Part shown: positions 15,081 through 23,234 of the stretch, one piece after another | How the letters are laid out: every line of letters starts with the position of its first letter | Position numbering within the stretch: the first letter of the stretch is position 1 | Assembly (NCBI GenBank): GCA_029977205.1 | Contig: JAPOLI010000009.1 | Coordinates: forward strand, 1-50,664 | Length of the DNA: 50,664 nt | Direction: 5' to 3' | Source of the DNA: a bacterium | GTDB taxonomy: Bacteria; Actinomycetota; Thermoleophilia; Miltoncostaeales; Miltoncostaeaceae | The notes under the pieces: generated by a model | Told to the model about the DNA's origin: nothing | The model's input: the letters and a program-made list of their open reading frames with translations, nothing else | The model's database searches: none | Position numbers and translations under genes: made by a program

Positions 15081-16616
15081 ATGCCTCGCTTAATTTCACG
15101 AATCGCACCGTTGATCGCCGCGAGCGGGCTCATCCTCCTGCCCGGCACAGCGCTCGGAGTGGCGGGAATCGACTGGAACCTGCGAGCCAGTGGGGTAGGC
15201 CCCCTCTACTCGGTCACCTATGGCAACGGGACCTTCGTCGGGGTCGGGCCCATCGGCAACGTGATGACGAGCACCGACGGCGTCAGATGGATTGCCCGCG
15301 ATCCGGGAAACAGCGCCATTTGGACCTCGGTGACCTACGGGAATGGGCGGTTCGTCGCGGTCTCCTGTGATCCGGCTGGCCCCGGGGCCATGTACAGCCT
15401 TGACGGGGTTTCCTGGACAGACGGAGTCGCCGCCGACCCCCAACTGGCTAAGAAATGCTGGCGATCTGTGGCGTACGGGAACGGATACTTCGTCGCCGTC
15501 GGAGATCAGGCGGCGTCGTGGCGGAGCCCCGACGGTGCGCGGTGGTCCTCGAGCGGCGCGACGGGCGGGGCTAGTCCGGCTATCACGTTTGCCCAAGGGC
15601 GCTTTCTTGCACTCATCCCTGGACTCCTAGTCGGCTCGGGAACCTCCATAGTCACGAGCATCGATGGTGCGCAGTGGGGCGTGGCAGCCCAGGATGCGCT
15701 CCCCGGCACTGGGTGGTCCGGGTTGACGTACGGAGATGGCGCCTACGTCGCCACAGCGTCGAGCGGCGCCCCCGGCCGGGCTGTCGCCAGCAGCATCAAC
15801 GGGACGACGGGGTGGATCCAGGGCCTCACCCCCGCCGGCTTCTCGCCTGACCCCACCTGGGCGTCAGCGGCGTACGGGGAGGGCATCTGGGTCGCCGTGA
15901 ACAGCGGCATCGGCGCCCCGGAAATGATGACGAGCCCGAACCGCATCAACTGGACGGAGCGTGCTACCGGCACCCCCGGCTTCCGGTGGAGCTCAGTGAC
16001 CTATGCACGGGGCCTCTTCGTGGCCGTGTCGATGCTGCAACAGGGCTACATCGCGACGTCGGGCACGTACACGCCCCCGGCCGCGCCAGACCCGGGCACC
16101 ACCACCGCACCCCCGGCCCTCACCACCGAGTGCACCCAGACCTTCTACCAACAGGGCAAGCGCACCATCGCCTGGAACAAGAAGAAGCAGGCCTACAAGG
16201 TCACAAGCCGCATCCGCATCTACCAGGACGCCCAGAAGAGCTGCCGCACAGATCTCACGGTGATCTACCGCAACGCCAACACCAAGGTGGCCATCCCCCA
16301 GAAGTCAGGATCGACCCTCGGCTACAGGAAGCTCCAGGGAGGGAACTTCAACGCCCCTGTGATCTCCTGGCCGACCAAGAAAGAGATGCGCTTCACCACT
16401 GGTGACACCACCGGGCAGAACCGCAAGAACGCCCGCCTTGTGATGGTGAGCTACCTCAAGAAGAACAAGGCGGTGCCCAAGAAGCTCCGGGACATCGAGC
16501 TTGTGATCGTGCGCCGGATACCCCAGAACCCGGCGGCGGCCACCTCATCCTCCAATCCGCTGTTCGCGCAGAGGAACTCCTTCGGCACCGCCACGGGGTG
16601 GGCAAAGGTCGGATAA
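15081..16616 (+). CDS. Secreted seven-bladed beta-propeller protein
   Basis: A 511-residue protein with a signal peptide (PRLISRIAPLIAASGLILLP, cleavage near ALG). It has seven repeats of the pattern S-V-T-Y-G-N-G-x-F-V-A-V, each usually followed by an S-x-D-G-x-x-W element. Examples are YSVTYGNGTFVGVG, TSVTYGNGRFVAVS, RSVAYGNGYFVAVG, SGLTYGDGAYVATA, SAAYGEGIWVAVN and SSVTYARGLFVAVS. This fits a seven-bladed propeller at about residues 30-335. After a Pro/Thr linker (333-350) comes a lysine-rich beta domain with a Cys pair (TECTQ, KSCRT). It is probably an extracellular binding protein. The start has no strong ribosome site. Confidence 0.75.
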   Translation: MPRLISRIAPLIAASGLILLPGTALGVAGIDWNLRASGVGPLYSVTYGNGTFVGVGPIGNVMTSTDGVRWIARDPGNSAIWTSVTYGNGRFVAVSCDPAGPGAMYSLDGVSWTDGVAADPQLAKKCWRSVAYGNGYFVAVGDQAASWRSPDGARWSSSGATGGASPAITFAQGRFLALIPGLLVGSGTSIVTSIDGAQWGVAAQDALPGTGWSGLTYGDGAYVATASSGAPGRAVASSINGTTGWIQGLTPAGFSPDPTWASAAYGEGIWVAVNSGIGAPEMMTSPNRINWTERATGTPGFRWSSVTYARGLFVAVSMLQQGYIATSGTYTPPAAPDPGTTTAPPALTTECTQTFYQQGKRTIAWNKKKQAYKVTSRIRIYQDAQKSCRTDLTVIYRNANTKVAIPQKSGSTLGYRKLQGGNFNAPVISWPTKKEMRFTTGDTTGQNRKNARLVMVSYLKKNKAVPKKLRDIELVIVRRIPQNPAAATSSSNPLFAQRNSFGTATGWAKVG

Positions 16617-16642
16617 GACCGCGCGGCCCGGCACGCGCGGTC
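16617..16642 (+). terminator. Hairpin directly after the propeller gene
   Basis: GACCGCGCG (16617-16625) pairs perfectly with CGCGCGGTC (16634-16642) around an 8-base loop, beginning at the base after the TAA stop. No U-tract follows. It is the strongest stem in the 16617-16795 gap. Confidence 0.6.
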
Positions 16643-16795
16643 TCGCTGCCGCCCCGACGAGGTCGGGGTACTGCGGGCATCCCACCGGTGATGGGCGTCC
16701 TGCGCCGGGAGGTTCGCACGGATGCCGAGGCGTACCCGGGGTGCCTCCCGCGCGTGTAGCCTCGGCCGCGACACCGTCCTCCTCGAAGGCCCCAC

Positions 16796-16927
16796 ATGGA
16801 AAAGTACTTCTACTGCCCGAAGCATGGGCGGGTAACGCAGAAGCAGGCCGCGAAGAACACGACCTGTCCGCAGTGCCGGTCGTACGCGCTCACGAAGGTC
16901 ACGGCCAAGAGGCGCGGCGAGAGCTGA
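16796..16927 (+). CDS. 43-residue zinc-ribbon microprotein
   Basis: The frame from ATG 16796 to TGA 16925-16927 encodes 43 residues beginning MEKYFYCPKHGRVTQK. Potential metal ligands are C7 and H10 (CPKH), and C24 with C27 (CPQC), forming a four-ligand zinc knuckle or ribbon. The tail is basic (TKVTAKRRGES). Size, charge and ligand spacing resemble small ribosome-associated or nucleic-acid-binding zinc ribbons, but it does not match any bacterial ribosomal protein I can name. It sits alone between the propeller gene and the convergent DUF3891 gene. Codon use (C/G-ending) agrees with real coding. Confidence 0.65.
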   Translation: MEKYFYCPKHGRVTQKQAAKNTTCPQCRSYALTKVTAKRRGES

Positions 16928-17032
16928 CCCGGAAATCCGCGGCGCCGTCCGCGGGCCGGGCCCAGCACGAGCGCATCGGGCATCCAGGCTGCCTTCCGGA
17001 GGCCCATGGCACCGACCACGGTGGCAGCCACT

Positions 17033-17863
17033 TCAGTGACGCCGCACGGTCATCCGGAGGATGGTGGGCGGGGAGGCCTCCAGAGCCTGCCCGAGGTCAT
17101 CTGCATCGCGATACGGCCGGTCATCGATGACGCGAGACGCCACCGGAGCATCCACCTCGGGCGCAGAGAATGGCCACGGCTCGACCACGCATGAGCACGC
17201 GCTGTGGTCGGGTCCCGTGTCCCCCTCGCCGCGTCCAGGCGCAGGCCGCACGACGAGGTCGATGCCCTGCTCATCCCCCGTGCACCGGGGCACGCGGCGG
17301 AGCGTCCACTCCTCCGCAGATGCGAGGCCCCTCCACGTGAGGTAGAGGCTGAGCAGGTCGATTGCCTGAAGCACGCGGTATGCCGACCACGCCCACGCCG
17401 CCAGATCGGCCCCCTCGCCGAGGCGCGTGCGCAGCCGGCGAGCAGCCTGGGCGCGCTCTGTCACGAGGTCGCGCGCCGCCTCGGGGCGCGTGGCGAGAGC
17501 GGCCGCCTCGCCATCGATCCCGAGGCGTCGCATCACGAGCCCGGCCACGTGCATGCCCACGAGCAACTCCACGCGATCTCCGTGGCTGCCCGCAGCCGCG
17601 GCGCTCGCACGGTGGATGGCGACGTGCTCATCGATGTCCATGTCCGTGAAGCCGCGCGGCGTGCCGTCCGGACCCACATCCGGGTGCTGCTCCCACTCCC
17701 GCCAGCCCGCGTCATGGCATGCCGTTGCGGTGAGCACGGCGTCCCAGGCGTCCATTCGCGCGAACTCCTCATTCCCCCAGGCCGCTGCCAGCAGACCGCA
17801 CTGCTCCTGATGGGCCACCTGGCTGACCACCCTCAGCCCGCCACCCGCCCTGGTGATGATCAT
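17033..17863 (-). CDS. DUF3891 family protein
   Basis: A 276-residue soluble protein. The N-terminus [21 protein letters not shown], the HDAGW motif (about 50-54), the second His block [10 protein letters not shown] and the downstream [14 protein letters not shown] match DUF3891 as I know it. Repeated conserved His residues suggest a metal-binding helical fold, though no reaction is established. It is the last gene of the gnd-zwf-ppgK operon and overlaps the ppgK stop by four bases, so it is co-expressed with entry into the oxidative pentose-phosphate pathway. Its role there is unknown. Confidence 0.75.
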   Translation of the reverse strand: MIITRAGGGLRVVSQVAHQEQCGLLAAAWGNEEFARMDAWDAVLTATACHDAGWREWEQHPDVGPDGTPRGFTDMDIDEHVAIHRASAAAAGSHGDRVELLVGMHVAGLVMRRLGIDGEAAALATRPEAARDLVTERAQAARRLRTRLGEGADLAAWAWSAYRVLQAIDLLSLYLTWRGLASAEEWTLRRVPRCTGDEQGIDLVVRPAPGRGEGDTGPDHSACSCVVEPWPFSAPEVDAPVASRVIDDRPYRDADDLGQALEASPPTILRMTVRRH

Positions 17864-18600
17864 CCGGAGGCGTCGGCCGCGAGGCAGGCCGCCCCGATGA
17901 TGCCCGCCGCATTCCGCAGGCCCGCCGCGAGAACCGGAGGCCGCACGTCCAGGAGTGGGATGAACTTGTCCGCCTTGCGCGACACCCCGCCCCCGAGCAG
18001 CACGAGATCCGGCCAGAGCAGGGCGTCAATGGCCCTGATCACCTCCGACAGGCGAGCGGCCCACTCGGTCCATGACAGGTCCTCGGCGGTGCGGACGGCA
18101 GAGGCGGCGAGATGCTCCGCATCATCACCGCGTACCTGCAGATGGCCCAGCTCGGTGTTGGGGATCAGCAGCCCATCGCTGATCAGGGCGGACCCGATTC
18201 CCGTGCCCAGGGTGAGCAGCAGCACCACACCTGCCACGTCGCGCGCGGCGCCATGGCGCGCCTCGCCGACTCCCGCGGCGTCGGCGTCGTTCATCATCGT
18301 GACGGGGTAGCCCAGCCCCTCCGAGAAGAGGTCCCGGGCGGGAGCGCCAACCCACCCGCTGTCCAGATTGGCCGCGGTCATCGTGACGCCGTCCAGCACC
18401 ACCGCGGGCACTGCCACCCCCACCGGCAGGCCAACCGGGAACTCCGCGATCACCTCGCGGGCAGCGGCCACCACCGCTGCGGGTGTTGCGGGCTGCGGCG
18501 TGCGAACACGCACGCGCTCACCGACGAACTCGCCCGTCCCGACATCGACCAGGGCCGCCTTCACCCCGCTCCCGCCCACGTCGATGCCGATGGCCTGCAT
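17860..18600 (-). CDS. ppgK: Polyphosphate glucokinase (ROK family)
   Basis: A 246-residue ROK kinase. The phosphate-binding loop is [15 protein letters not shown] (4-18), the catalytic Asp lies in [13 protein letters not shown], and [15 protein letters not shown] and NTELGH are the typical PPGK signatures. The length and LGTGIGSAL block fit actinobacterial polyphosphate glucokinases that make glucose 6-phosphate from polyP and often ATP. ROK proteins with DNA-binding domains are longer, so a repressor is excluded. Its product feeds zwf, encoded immediately upstream with a one-base overlap. Confidence 0.88.
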   Translation of the reverse strand: MQAIGIDVGGSGVKAALVDVGTGEFVGERVRVRTPQPATPAAVVAAAREVIAEFPVGLPVGVAVPAVVLDGVTMTAANLDSGWVGAPARDLFSEGLGYPVTMMNDADAAGVGEARHGAARDVAGVVLLLTLGTGIGSALISDGLLIPNTELGHLQVRGDDAEHLAASAVRTAEDLSWTEWAARLSEVIRAIDALLWPDLVLLGGGVSRKADKFIPLLDVRPPVLAAGLRNAAGIIGAACLAADASG

Positions 18601-20003
18601 CAGGCCGTGGCGGGCACGTGGGGGCTGCTGAGCATGTGGTCGAGATCAGGGGGAAGAAGCCGCGCCGCGCCCGCAGGGCCCATGCTGCCGCGCCAGTAGG
18701 GCTCCACGGGCGGAGGGTCATCGAGGAGCGGGGCGATCACCCGCCATTGCTCCTCCACGAGGTCGTCGCGCGCGAACAGTCGGCGCTCGCCCGCGATCGC
18801 GTCACCCAGCAGGCGCTCGTAGGCCGCGGGGCCCGGAAGGCCAAGCCGGGTCGAGTAGTGCACGGAGAGATCCACCGTCTCCATCACGACCCGGTCGCCC
18901 GGCTGCTTCACCTGCATGCTCAACTCGATCAGGTCGTCCGGCTTCATGCGGAAGCGCATGCGGTTGGGCTCGAACGTGCCGTCCGCGTCGGGGAAGAGCT
19001 GCCGCGGCGGGGCGACGTACTCCACGACGGCCTCTGTGAGCGTCCGCGCGAGCCCCTTGCCTGCACGGATGGTGAACGGCACGCCGGCCCAGCGCCACGA
19101 GTCGATCTCGAAGCGCAGTGCGCAATAGGTGTCGACGTCGCTCTCGGGGGCGACTCCCGGCTCCTCGCGGTAGCCCTCGTACTGGCCGCGCACGACGTCT
19201 GCCGGCGTGAGCGGGCGAATCGAGCGGAGCACCTTCATCTTCTCGTCGTTGATCGCGTCCGCATCCATCGAAACCGGCGGATCCATGGCGAGCATGCACA
19301 CCAGCTGAAGCAGGTGGTTCTGCACGACGTCGCGCAGGCAGCCCACGCTCTCATAGAAGGCCCCCCTCCCATCCACTCCGAACGATTCCGTCATCTCGAT
19401 GTGCACGTGACTGACGTACCGGCGGTTCCAGAGGGGCTCGAGCATCGTGTTCCCGAACCGCGCGACCAGCAGGTTCTGCACCTGTTCGTAGCCCAGGAAG
19501 TGATCGATCCGGAAGATCTGCTCCTCCCGCAACTCGGTGGCCAGCGTGTGGTTCAGGGCGATCGCGGACTCCAGATCACGGCCAAGCGGCTTCTCGACGA
19601 CCACCCGGCAGGTCGCGGTCAGGTCGTGCTGGGCCAGCGCGTCCACCACGTCGCCGAACAGCCCCGGCGGGATCGCCAGGTAGAAGACCGGGAGCGCGAC
19701 GTCCGAGAGCACGGCGGCGAGGGCATCGAAGGTCGCGGGGTCGGTGTACTCGCCATGCACATACCGCATCGACCCGATCAGCGCGCGCGCCGCATCGTCA
19801 TCCGGGTCCAGCCCTGCGTCTCGCAGCGAATCGCGAACGCGATCGCACAGGCGCTCGAGCGTCCAGCCCTCGCGGGCGATCCCCACAACGGGGATACCCA
19901 ACTGGCCCCGCGACTCGAGCTCATGCAACGCCGGGAACAGCTTCTTGTAGGCCAGGTCACCCGTGGCCCCGAACAGCACCATACAGTCCGCGCGAGGGGT
20001 CAC
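18600..20003 (-). CDS. zwf: Glucose-6-phosphate 1-dehydrogenase
   Basis: A 467-residue enzyme. The dinucleotide-binding loop [15 protein letters not shown] is at residues 12-26, EKPLGRD supplies the conserved Lys, and the catalytic block [16 protein letters not shown] carries the active-site His. [12 protein letters not shown] follows as usual. It oxidises glucose 6-phosphate to 6-phosphogluconolactone. Its start overlaps the gnd stop by four bases and its stop touches ppgK, so gnd-zwf-ppgK-DUF3891 is one transcription unit. Cofactor preference is not clear from sequence. Confidence 0.93.
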   Translation of the reverse strand: MTPRADCMVLFGATGDLAYKKLFPALHELESRGQLGIPVVGIAREGWTLERLCDRVRDSLRDAGLDPDDDAARALIGSMRYVHGEYTDPATFDALAAVLSDVALPVFYLAIPPGLFGDVVDALAQHDLTATCRVVVEKPLGRDLESAIALNHTLATELREEQIFRIDHFLGYEQVQNLLVARFGNTMLEPLWNRRYVSHVHIEMTESFGVDGRGAFYESVGCLRDVVQNHLLQLVCMLAMDPPVSMDADAINDEKMKVLRSIRPLTPADVVRGQYEGYREEPGVAPESDVDTYCALRFEIDSWRWAGVPFTIRAGKGLARTLTEAVVEYVAPPRQLFPDADGTFEPNRMRFRMKPDDLIELSMQVKQPGDRVVMETVDLSVHYSTRLGLPGPAAYERLLGDAIAGERRLFARDDLVEEQWRVIAPLLDDPPPVEPYWRGSMGPAGAARLLPPDLDHMLSSPHVPATA

Positions 20004-21013
20004 GACGTCGTCTCCGCGTGCCCGCCAAAGCCACGGCGCATCGCCGACAGCACCTTGTTCGCGTAGTCATCGTTGCCGCGGCTCGAGAAACGACTGAACA
20101 GGGCCGCGGCGAGGACGGGCACAGGGACCCCCTCGTCAACAGCCGCCTGCACGGTCCAGCGCCCCTCACCCGAATCGGACACTCGCCCCGAGAAGCCCGC
20201 GAGATCGGGGTCCCGGGCGAGCTCCTCGGCCGTGAGGTCCAGAAGCCACGACTCCACCACGCTCCCGCGCCGCCAGAGCTCGGCGACGGCGGGAACATCG
20301 ATGTCGTATCGGTAGAGAGCGGGGTCCGCCAGCGGCGCCGTCTCGGCGTCCGCCGCGCGGTCCTCGGATCCGGCGTTCGCATGGCGAAGGACGTTGAGGC
20401 CCTCGGCGTATGCGGCCATCAGGCCGTACTCGATGCCGTTGTGGACCATCTTCACGAAATGCCCGGCGCCGGCGGGACCGCAATGCAGCCAGCCACGCTC
20501 ATCAGGCGTCGCGTCACCCACGCGCGAGGGAGTGCGCGGCGCTGCCCCCAGCCCCGGGGCGAGCGCCTCGAGCACCGGCTCCAGCACGCCCACCGCCTCG
20601 TCGTCGCCGCCGACCATCAGGCAGTACCCGCGGTCGAGGCCCCACACACCGCCGCTCACACCGGCGTCAACGTGGTGGATGCCCCGGGTGGCCAGCGCCT
20701 GCGCCCGGCGGATGTCCTCGTGGTAGTGGCCGTTGCCCCCGTCCACGACGATGTCCCCGGGCGCGAGGTGCATCGCCACCTCTTCGATGGCGGAGGTCGT
20801 GACGGCGGCCGGCAGCATGAACCACACCACCCGGGGGGCATCGAGAGCGCCGACGAGCGCTGCCGTGTCGGCGACGCCGTCGGCACCTCGCTCGACCACG
20901 CCGGCGACCGCCGCAGGGTCATGGTCGTAGCCCACCACCTCGTGGCCGGCCCGCACGAGCCGCTCCGACATGTTGGCGCCCATCCTGCCGAGCCCGACCA
21001 TTCCGATCCGCAT
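20000..21013 (-). CDS. gnd: 6-phosphogluconate dehydrogenase, decarboxylating, short form
   Basis: A 337-residue enzyme from ATG 21013, with GGAGG correctly placed upstream. The Rossmann motif is GMVGLGRMGANM. Substrate and catalytic motifs include DGGNGHYHED, DAGVSGGVWGLDRGYCLMVGG and AGHFVKMVHNGIEYG, whose Lys and Asn are catalytic. The length matches the YqeC/GndA-like short form rather than the 470-residue E. coli type. An Asp (D30, VVGYD) ends the second beta-strand, which usually favours NAD+ over NADP+. The open frame continues far upstream, but only this start fits the family and the ribosome site. Confidence 0.9.
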   Translation of the reverse strand: MRIGMVGLGRMGANMSERLVRAGHEVVGYDHDPAAVAGVVERGADGVADTAALVGALDAPRVVWFMLPAAVTTSAIEEVAMHLAPGDIVVDGGNGHYHEDIRRAQALATRGIHHVDAGVSGGVWGLDRGYCLMVGGDDEAVGVLEPVLEALAPGLGAAPRTPSRVGDATPDERGWLHCGPAGAGHFVKMVHNGIEYGLMAAYAEGLNVLRHANAGSEDRAADAETAPLADPALYRYDIDVPAVAELWRRGSVVESWLLDLTAEELARDPDLAGFSGRVSDSGEGRWTVQAAVDEGVPVPVLAAALFSRFSSRGNDDYANKVLSAMRRGFGGHAETTS

Positions 21014-21063
21014 GCGTGCCCTCCGGTGCCGCGGCGCGCCCCCGGCGCCGCTGGGTCCAAGGC

Positions 21064-21069
21064 TACCCT
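21064..21069 (+). promoter_or_regulatory. Putative -10 box of pgl
   Basis: TACCCT sits seven bases before ATG 21077, in the same context (CTACCCTCC then GCACATGGC) as the glutaredoxin start. It implies a leaderless pgl mRNA. Confidence 0.5.
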
Positions 21070-21076
21070 CCTGCAC

Positions 21077-21757
21077 ATGGCTGAACGCGTGGTGCCCGGG
21101 AATGACGTGGAGGCAGCTCGCTGGGCCGCCCGGCGGATCGGCACCCTGCTCACGGCGGCCGTGTCCGAGCGCGGGCGCGCTTCGGTGGCCCTTTCGGGCG
21201 GGCGATCGCCATGGGTCATGATGGACGAACTGTTCACGCTCGATGTGCCATGGGAGCGGGTGGACATACTCCAGGTGGATGAGCGCGTTGCCCCCGACGG
21301 GGACCCCCTTCGCAACTGGACCCGCATCGCACCCCTGCTGGCGTCCTCGCCGGCACGGGCGGCGCGGGCCCACCCCATGCGCGTGGCTGATGGCACCGAG
21401 GCGGCCGTCGCCGACTACCGCGAGGTGATCGACGCACTCGATGGGCCGATCGACGTGGTGCACCTGGGCCTTGGCGATGACGGCCACACGGCCAGCCTCG
21501 CACCCGACGCCCCCGTGCTCGATGTCACTGATGCCCCGGTCGCCTCCACGGGGCGCCCGTTCAACGGCACCGAGCGAGTAACCCTCACCTATCCGGCCAT
21601 CGACGCCGCGCGCCATGCCGTGTGGCTCGTTACCGGCGCCGAGAAGGCCGCCATGGCGGCGCGCATGGAGCGAGGAGACCCATCGATCCCCGCGGGGCGA
21701 GTGCACACCGCGTCACAGGTGATCGTGCTCGACCGCGCGGCCGCTGGCGCCGGCTGA
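21077..21757 (+). CDS. pgl: 6-phosphogluconolactonase (DevB type)
   Basis: A 226-residue hydrolase of the glucosamine-6-phosphate isomerase/lactonase fold. Motifs are ALSGGRSPW, VDILQVDERVAP (catalytic-region Asp/Glu/Arg) and VVHLGLGDDGHTASLAPD. It hydrolyses the lactone made by Zwf, completing the oxidative branch with the divergent gnd-zwf genes 63 bases away. The frame is open far upstream of 21077, but the protein family begins here and a TACCCT box precedes it. It ends inside a degenerate repeat. Confidence 0.9.
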   Translation: MAERVVPGNDVEAARWAARRIGTLLTAAVSERGRASVALSGGRSPWVMMDELFTLDVPWERVDILQVDERVAPDGDPLRNWTRIAPLLASSPARAARAHPMRVADGTEAAVADYREVIDALDGPIDVVHLGLGDDGHTASLAPDAPVLDVTDAPVASTGRPFNGTERVTLTYPAIDAARHAVWLVTGAEKAAMAARMERGDPSIPAGRVHTASQVIVLDRAAAGAG

Positions 21758-21930
21758 GGCGACCGGGCGCGCGGATGCGTCAGGTGGAACGCGCCCACGC
21801 GGGGCGCGTCCACGGCTCGCGGGGAGGCCACGGCGCGGAGGTGCGTGGGATGGAACGCTCCCGCCGGTGCTGGATACCCGGCTAGCGCGGAGGCCAGGGC
21901 GCGACGGTGGATGCCGGCACCCGTTGGCGA
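21751..21930 (+). repeat. Degenerate 62-66-bp tandem repeats at a convergent junction
   Basis: Units begin CGGCTGAGG (21751), CGGCTCGCG (21813) and CGGCTAGCG (21879). Units one and two share the later block GTG/ATG-GAACGC plus CCC (for example GGTGGAACGC and GGATGGAACGC). Units two and three share GGAGGCCA-GGCGCG. Unit one contains the stop of pgl and unit three the stop of the small minus-strand gene. Divergence is high, so this is an old or fast-decaying duplication. Confidence 0.55.
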
Positions 21931-22094
21931 TGCCCGCCGTCGGGACCCGCGATCACCGCGTGGGCGCCATCGAAGCCCACGAGCACCCCGAATCGCCAGC
22001 CACGCAGATGCGGGTAGCGCACCTGGTCACCCGGGATGAGGTCCGGGAAGGCAAGGCTCATCTGGGCCTGGGTCGCGTCGGGCTCGGCGGGCAT
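21882..22094 (-). CDS. Small conserved-looking protein, SH3-like
   Basis: A 70-residue candidate from ATG 22094; ATG 22061 would give 59 residues. The core reads LIPGDQVRYPHLRGWRFGVLV, continued by a GFDGAHAVI strand and PDGGHRQRVPASTV. The pattern GDxV...G.xxGxLVG...AxI..PDG..xRVP resembles small beta-barrel (SH3/KOW-like) domains, but no family is recognised. It lies between convergent pgl and divergent HU. The 3' end lies in the degenerate repeat. The weak ribosome site (GAGG directly before ATG) keeps confidence moderate. Confidence 0.5.
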   Translation of the reverse strand: MPAEPDATQAQMSLAFPDLIPGDQVRYPHLRGWRFGVLVGFDGAHAVIAGPDGGHRQRVPASTVAPWPPR

Positions 22095-22132
22095 CCTCAC
22101 GAACGGGTTTCGGCACTGTGGTGACAACCCCT

Positions 22133-22154
22133 GCGCCGGGGTCGTCCCCGGCGC
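22133..22154. promoter_or_regulatory. Perfect palindrome upstream of the HU gene
   Basis: GCGCCGGGG (22133-22141) pairs with CCCCGGCGC (22146-22154) around TCGT. It ends two bases before the TAGTGT -10 box (22157-22162) of the HU gene, so it occupies the -35 to -10 interval. Position and symmetry suggest an operator or a DNA cruciform/architectural site rather than a terminator, since no gene ends here. Confidence 0.4.
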
Positions 22155-22156
22155 GG

Positions 22157-22162
22157 TAGTGT
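22157..22162 (+). promoter_or_regulatory. Putative -10 box of the HU gene
   Basis: TAGTGT lies 55 bases before ATG 22217, giving a leader with a good ribosome site (AGAAGGGA, 22203-22210). No consensus -35 is visible because the palindrome occupies that place. Confidence 0.35.
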
Positions 22163-22216
22163 CGGCGCGCGCCTCATGGGAGGCGCCCGACAACGCACGA
22201 CCCAGAAGGGAACCGC

Positions 22217-22651
22217 ATGAACACGACCGAGTTCGCACGGGCACTCGCCACTCGAACGGACATGACCGTGGCCGAGGCCACGAACGTGACCAAGCACTTC
22301 CTCGACCTGCTCAAGGAGGGCGTCAACAAGGGCGAGCGCGTCGCGTTCCTCGGCTTCGGCACCTTCTCCGTCGCGCACCGCCCCGCGCGCACCGGGGTGA
22401 ACCCGCAGAACCCCAGCCAGAAGGTGAAGATCCCGGCGCGCAACGTCGTGAAGTTCACCCCTGGTGCATCGTTGAAGGACGCCGCCCAGGGCAAGAAGTT
22501 CACGCCTCTCGCCACCGCGAAGAAGGTCGAGAAGAAGGTCGTGGCGACGGCCAAGAAGGATGTCCGCAAGGCCACGGCCACCGCGAAGAAGGCGGCGAAG
22601 AAGGCCAGCCCGAAGAAGGCGGCCGCAAAGGGCAAGAAGAAGGGCAAGTAG
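22217..22651 (+). CDS. hup: HU-like histone with Lys/Ala-rich tail
   Basis: A 144-residue DNA-binding protein. Residues 1-90 form the HU/IHF fold, including VAFLGFGTFSVAHRPAR and VNPQNP at the DNA-contacting arm and KVKIPARNVVKFTPG. Residues 100-144 are a histone H1-like tail of K-K, A-K-K-A and P-K-K repeats, as in mycobacterial HupB and other actinobacterial HU proteins. It should compact the nucleoid, with the tail adding affinity and perhaps being acetylated. It is monocistronic, with a palindrome in the promoter and a 34-bp palindromic terminator. Confidence 0.93.
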   Translation: MNTTEFARALATRTDMTVAEATNVTKHFLDLLKEGVNKGERVAFLGFGTFSVAHRPARTGVNPQNPSQKVKIPARNVVKFTPGASLKDAAQGKKFTPLATAKKVEKKVVATAKKDVRKATATAKKAAKKASPKKAAAKGKKKGK

Positions 22652-22655
22652 TTCC

Positions 22656-22689
22656 CCCGGGGGCCGGGGCGCGCGCCCCGGCCCCCGGG
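22656..22689 (+). terminator. 34-bp perfect GC palindrome after the HU gene
   Basis: The arms are 17 bp each with no mismatch (CCCGGGGGCCGGGGCGC and its complement), centred between 22672 and 22673 and starting four bases after the stop codon. No U-tract follows. As it is symmetrical it could stop the HU transcript and block read-in from the convergent CbiX-like gene. Confidence 0.75.
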
Positions 22690-22724
22690 AGGGGCGCGTT
22701 CCGCGAGGCGGCGGACGCCGGGGC

Positions 22725-23210
22725 TCAGCCCGCGGCAGCCTCCACGGGCTCTCCGGTACGCAGGCGGCACACCCCGGTGCCGGCGCAGGCCTCGCACTCC
22801 GGCACCTCGCCGCGCACGTGGGCGAGGCAGTACTCCACGCGCGCGCTCACGACGTCAGCCATCAGCGGATGCACGCCGAATGGCGCTGCCACCAGGTACT
22901 CGACGCCCGCGTGACGCGCAGCGGCGTCGGCGGCGAGCTCCGGGATGTCCTGGTTCCAGTGCTTCCCCGGCAGGAGGAAGTACGGCTGGATCACCACCAT
23001 GGTGGCCCCGCGCTCAACGCAGCGGTCGAACGCGGTCGCGATCGACGGCTCGGCGAGCTCCATGTGCGCGGGCTCGACGATGTCGTAGTCGAGGCGCTCG
23101 CTGATCGAGGTGCGTGTGAGCTCCTCCAGCATCTCGTTGCTCTCGGTGCGGCGGCTGCCGTGGTCGACCACGATCACGCCGATCCGGTGGGTCTTCTCTG
23201 AATCAGCCAT
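22725..23210 (-). CDS. cbiX: CbiX/SirB-like chelatase with C-terminal Cys motif
   Basis: A 161-residue protein with one CbiX-type domain. The metal-binding His lies in VVDHGSRR (residues 14-21) and a second His in VEPAHMELAEPSI, with the GxxHWNQDIP block further on. The family inserts Co2+, Fe2+ or Ni2+ into sirohydrochlorin or related tetrapyrroles. The C-terminus adds ECEACAGTGVCR, a Cys-x2-Cys-x5-Cys cluster that could bind an Fe-S cluster or zinc. No other cobalamin or siroheme gene lies nearby, so the metal and product are undetermined. It is the last gene downstream of the methyltransferase-like gene. Confidence 0.75.
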   Translation of the reverse strand: MADSEKTHRIGVIVVDHGSRRTESNEMLEELTRTSISERLDYDIVEPAHMELAEPSIATAFDRCVERGATMVVIQPYFLLPGKHWNQDIPELAADAAARHAGVEYLVAAPFGVHPLMADVVSARVEYCLAHVRGEVPECEACAGTGVCRLRTGEPVEAAAG

Positions 23211-23234
23211 GCCCCGATCATAGGACCGTCCGGG

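Noticed and set aside
20018..21076. Upstream extension of the pgl frame by over 350 codons
   Set aside because: It is antisense to gnd, while the lactonase family begins at ATG 21077 and a TACCCT box precedes that start.
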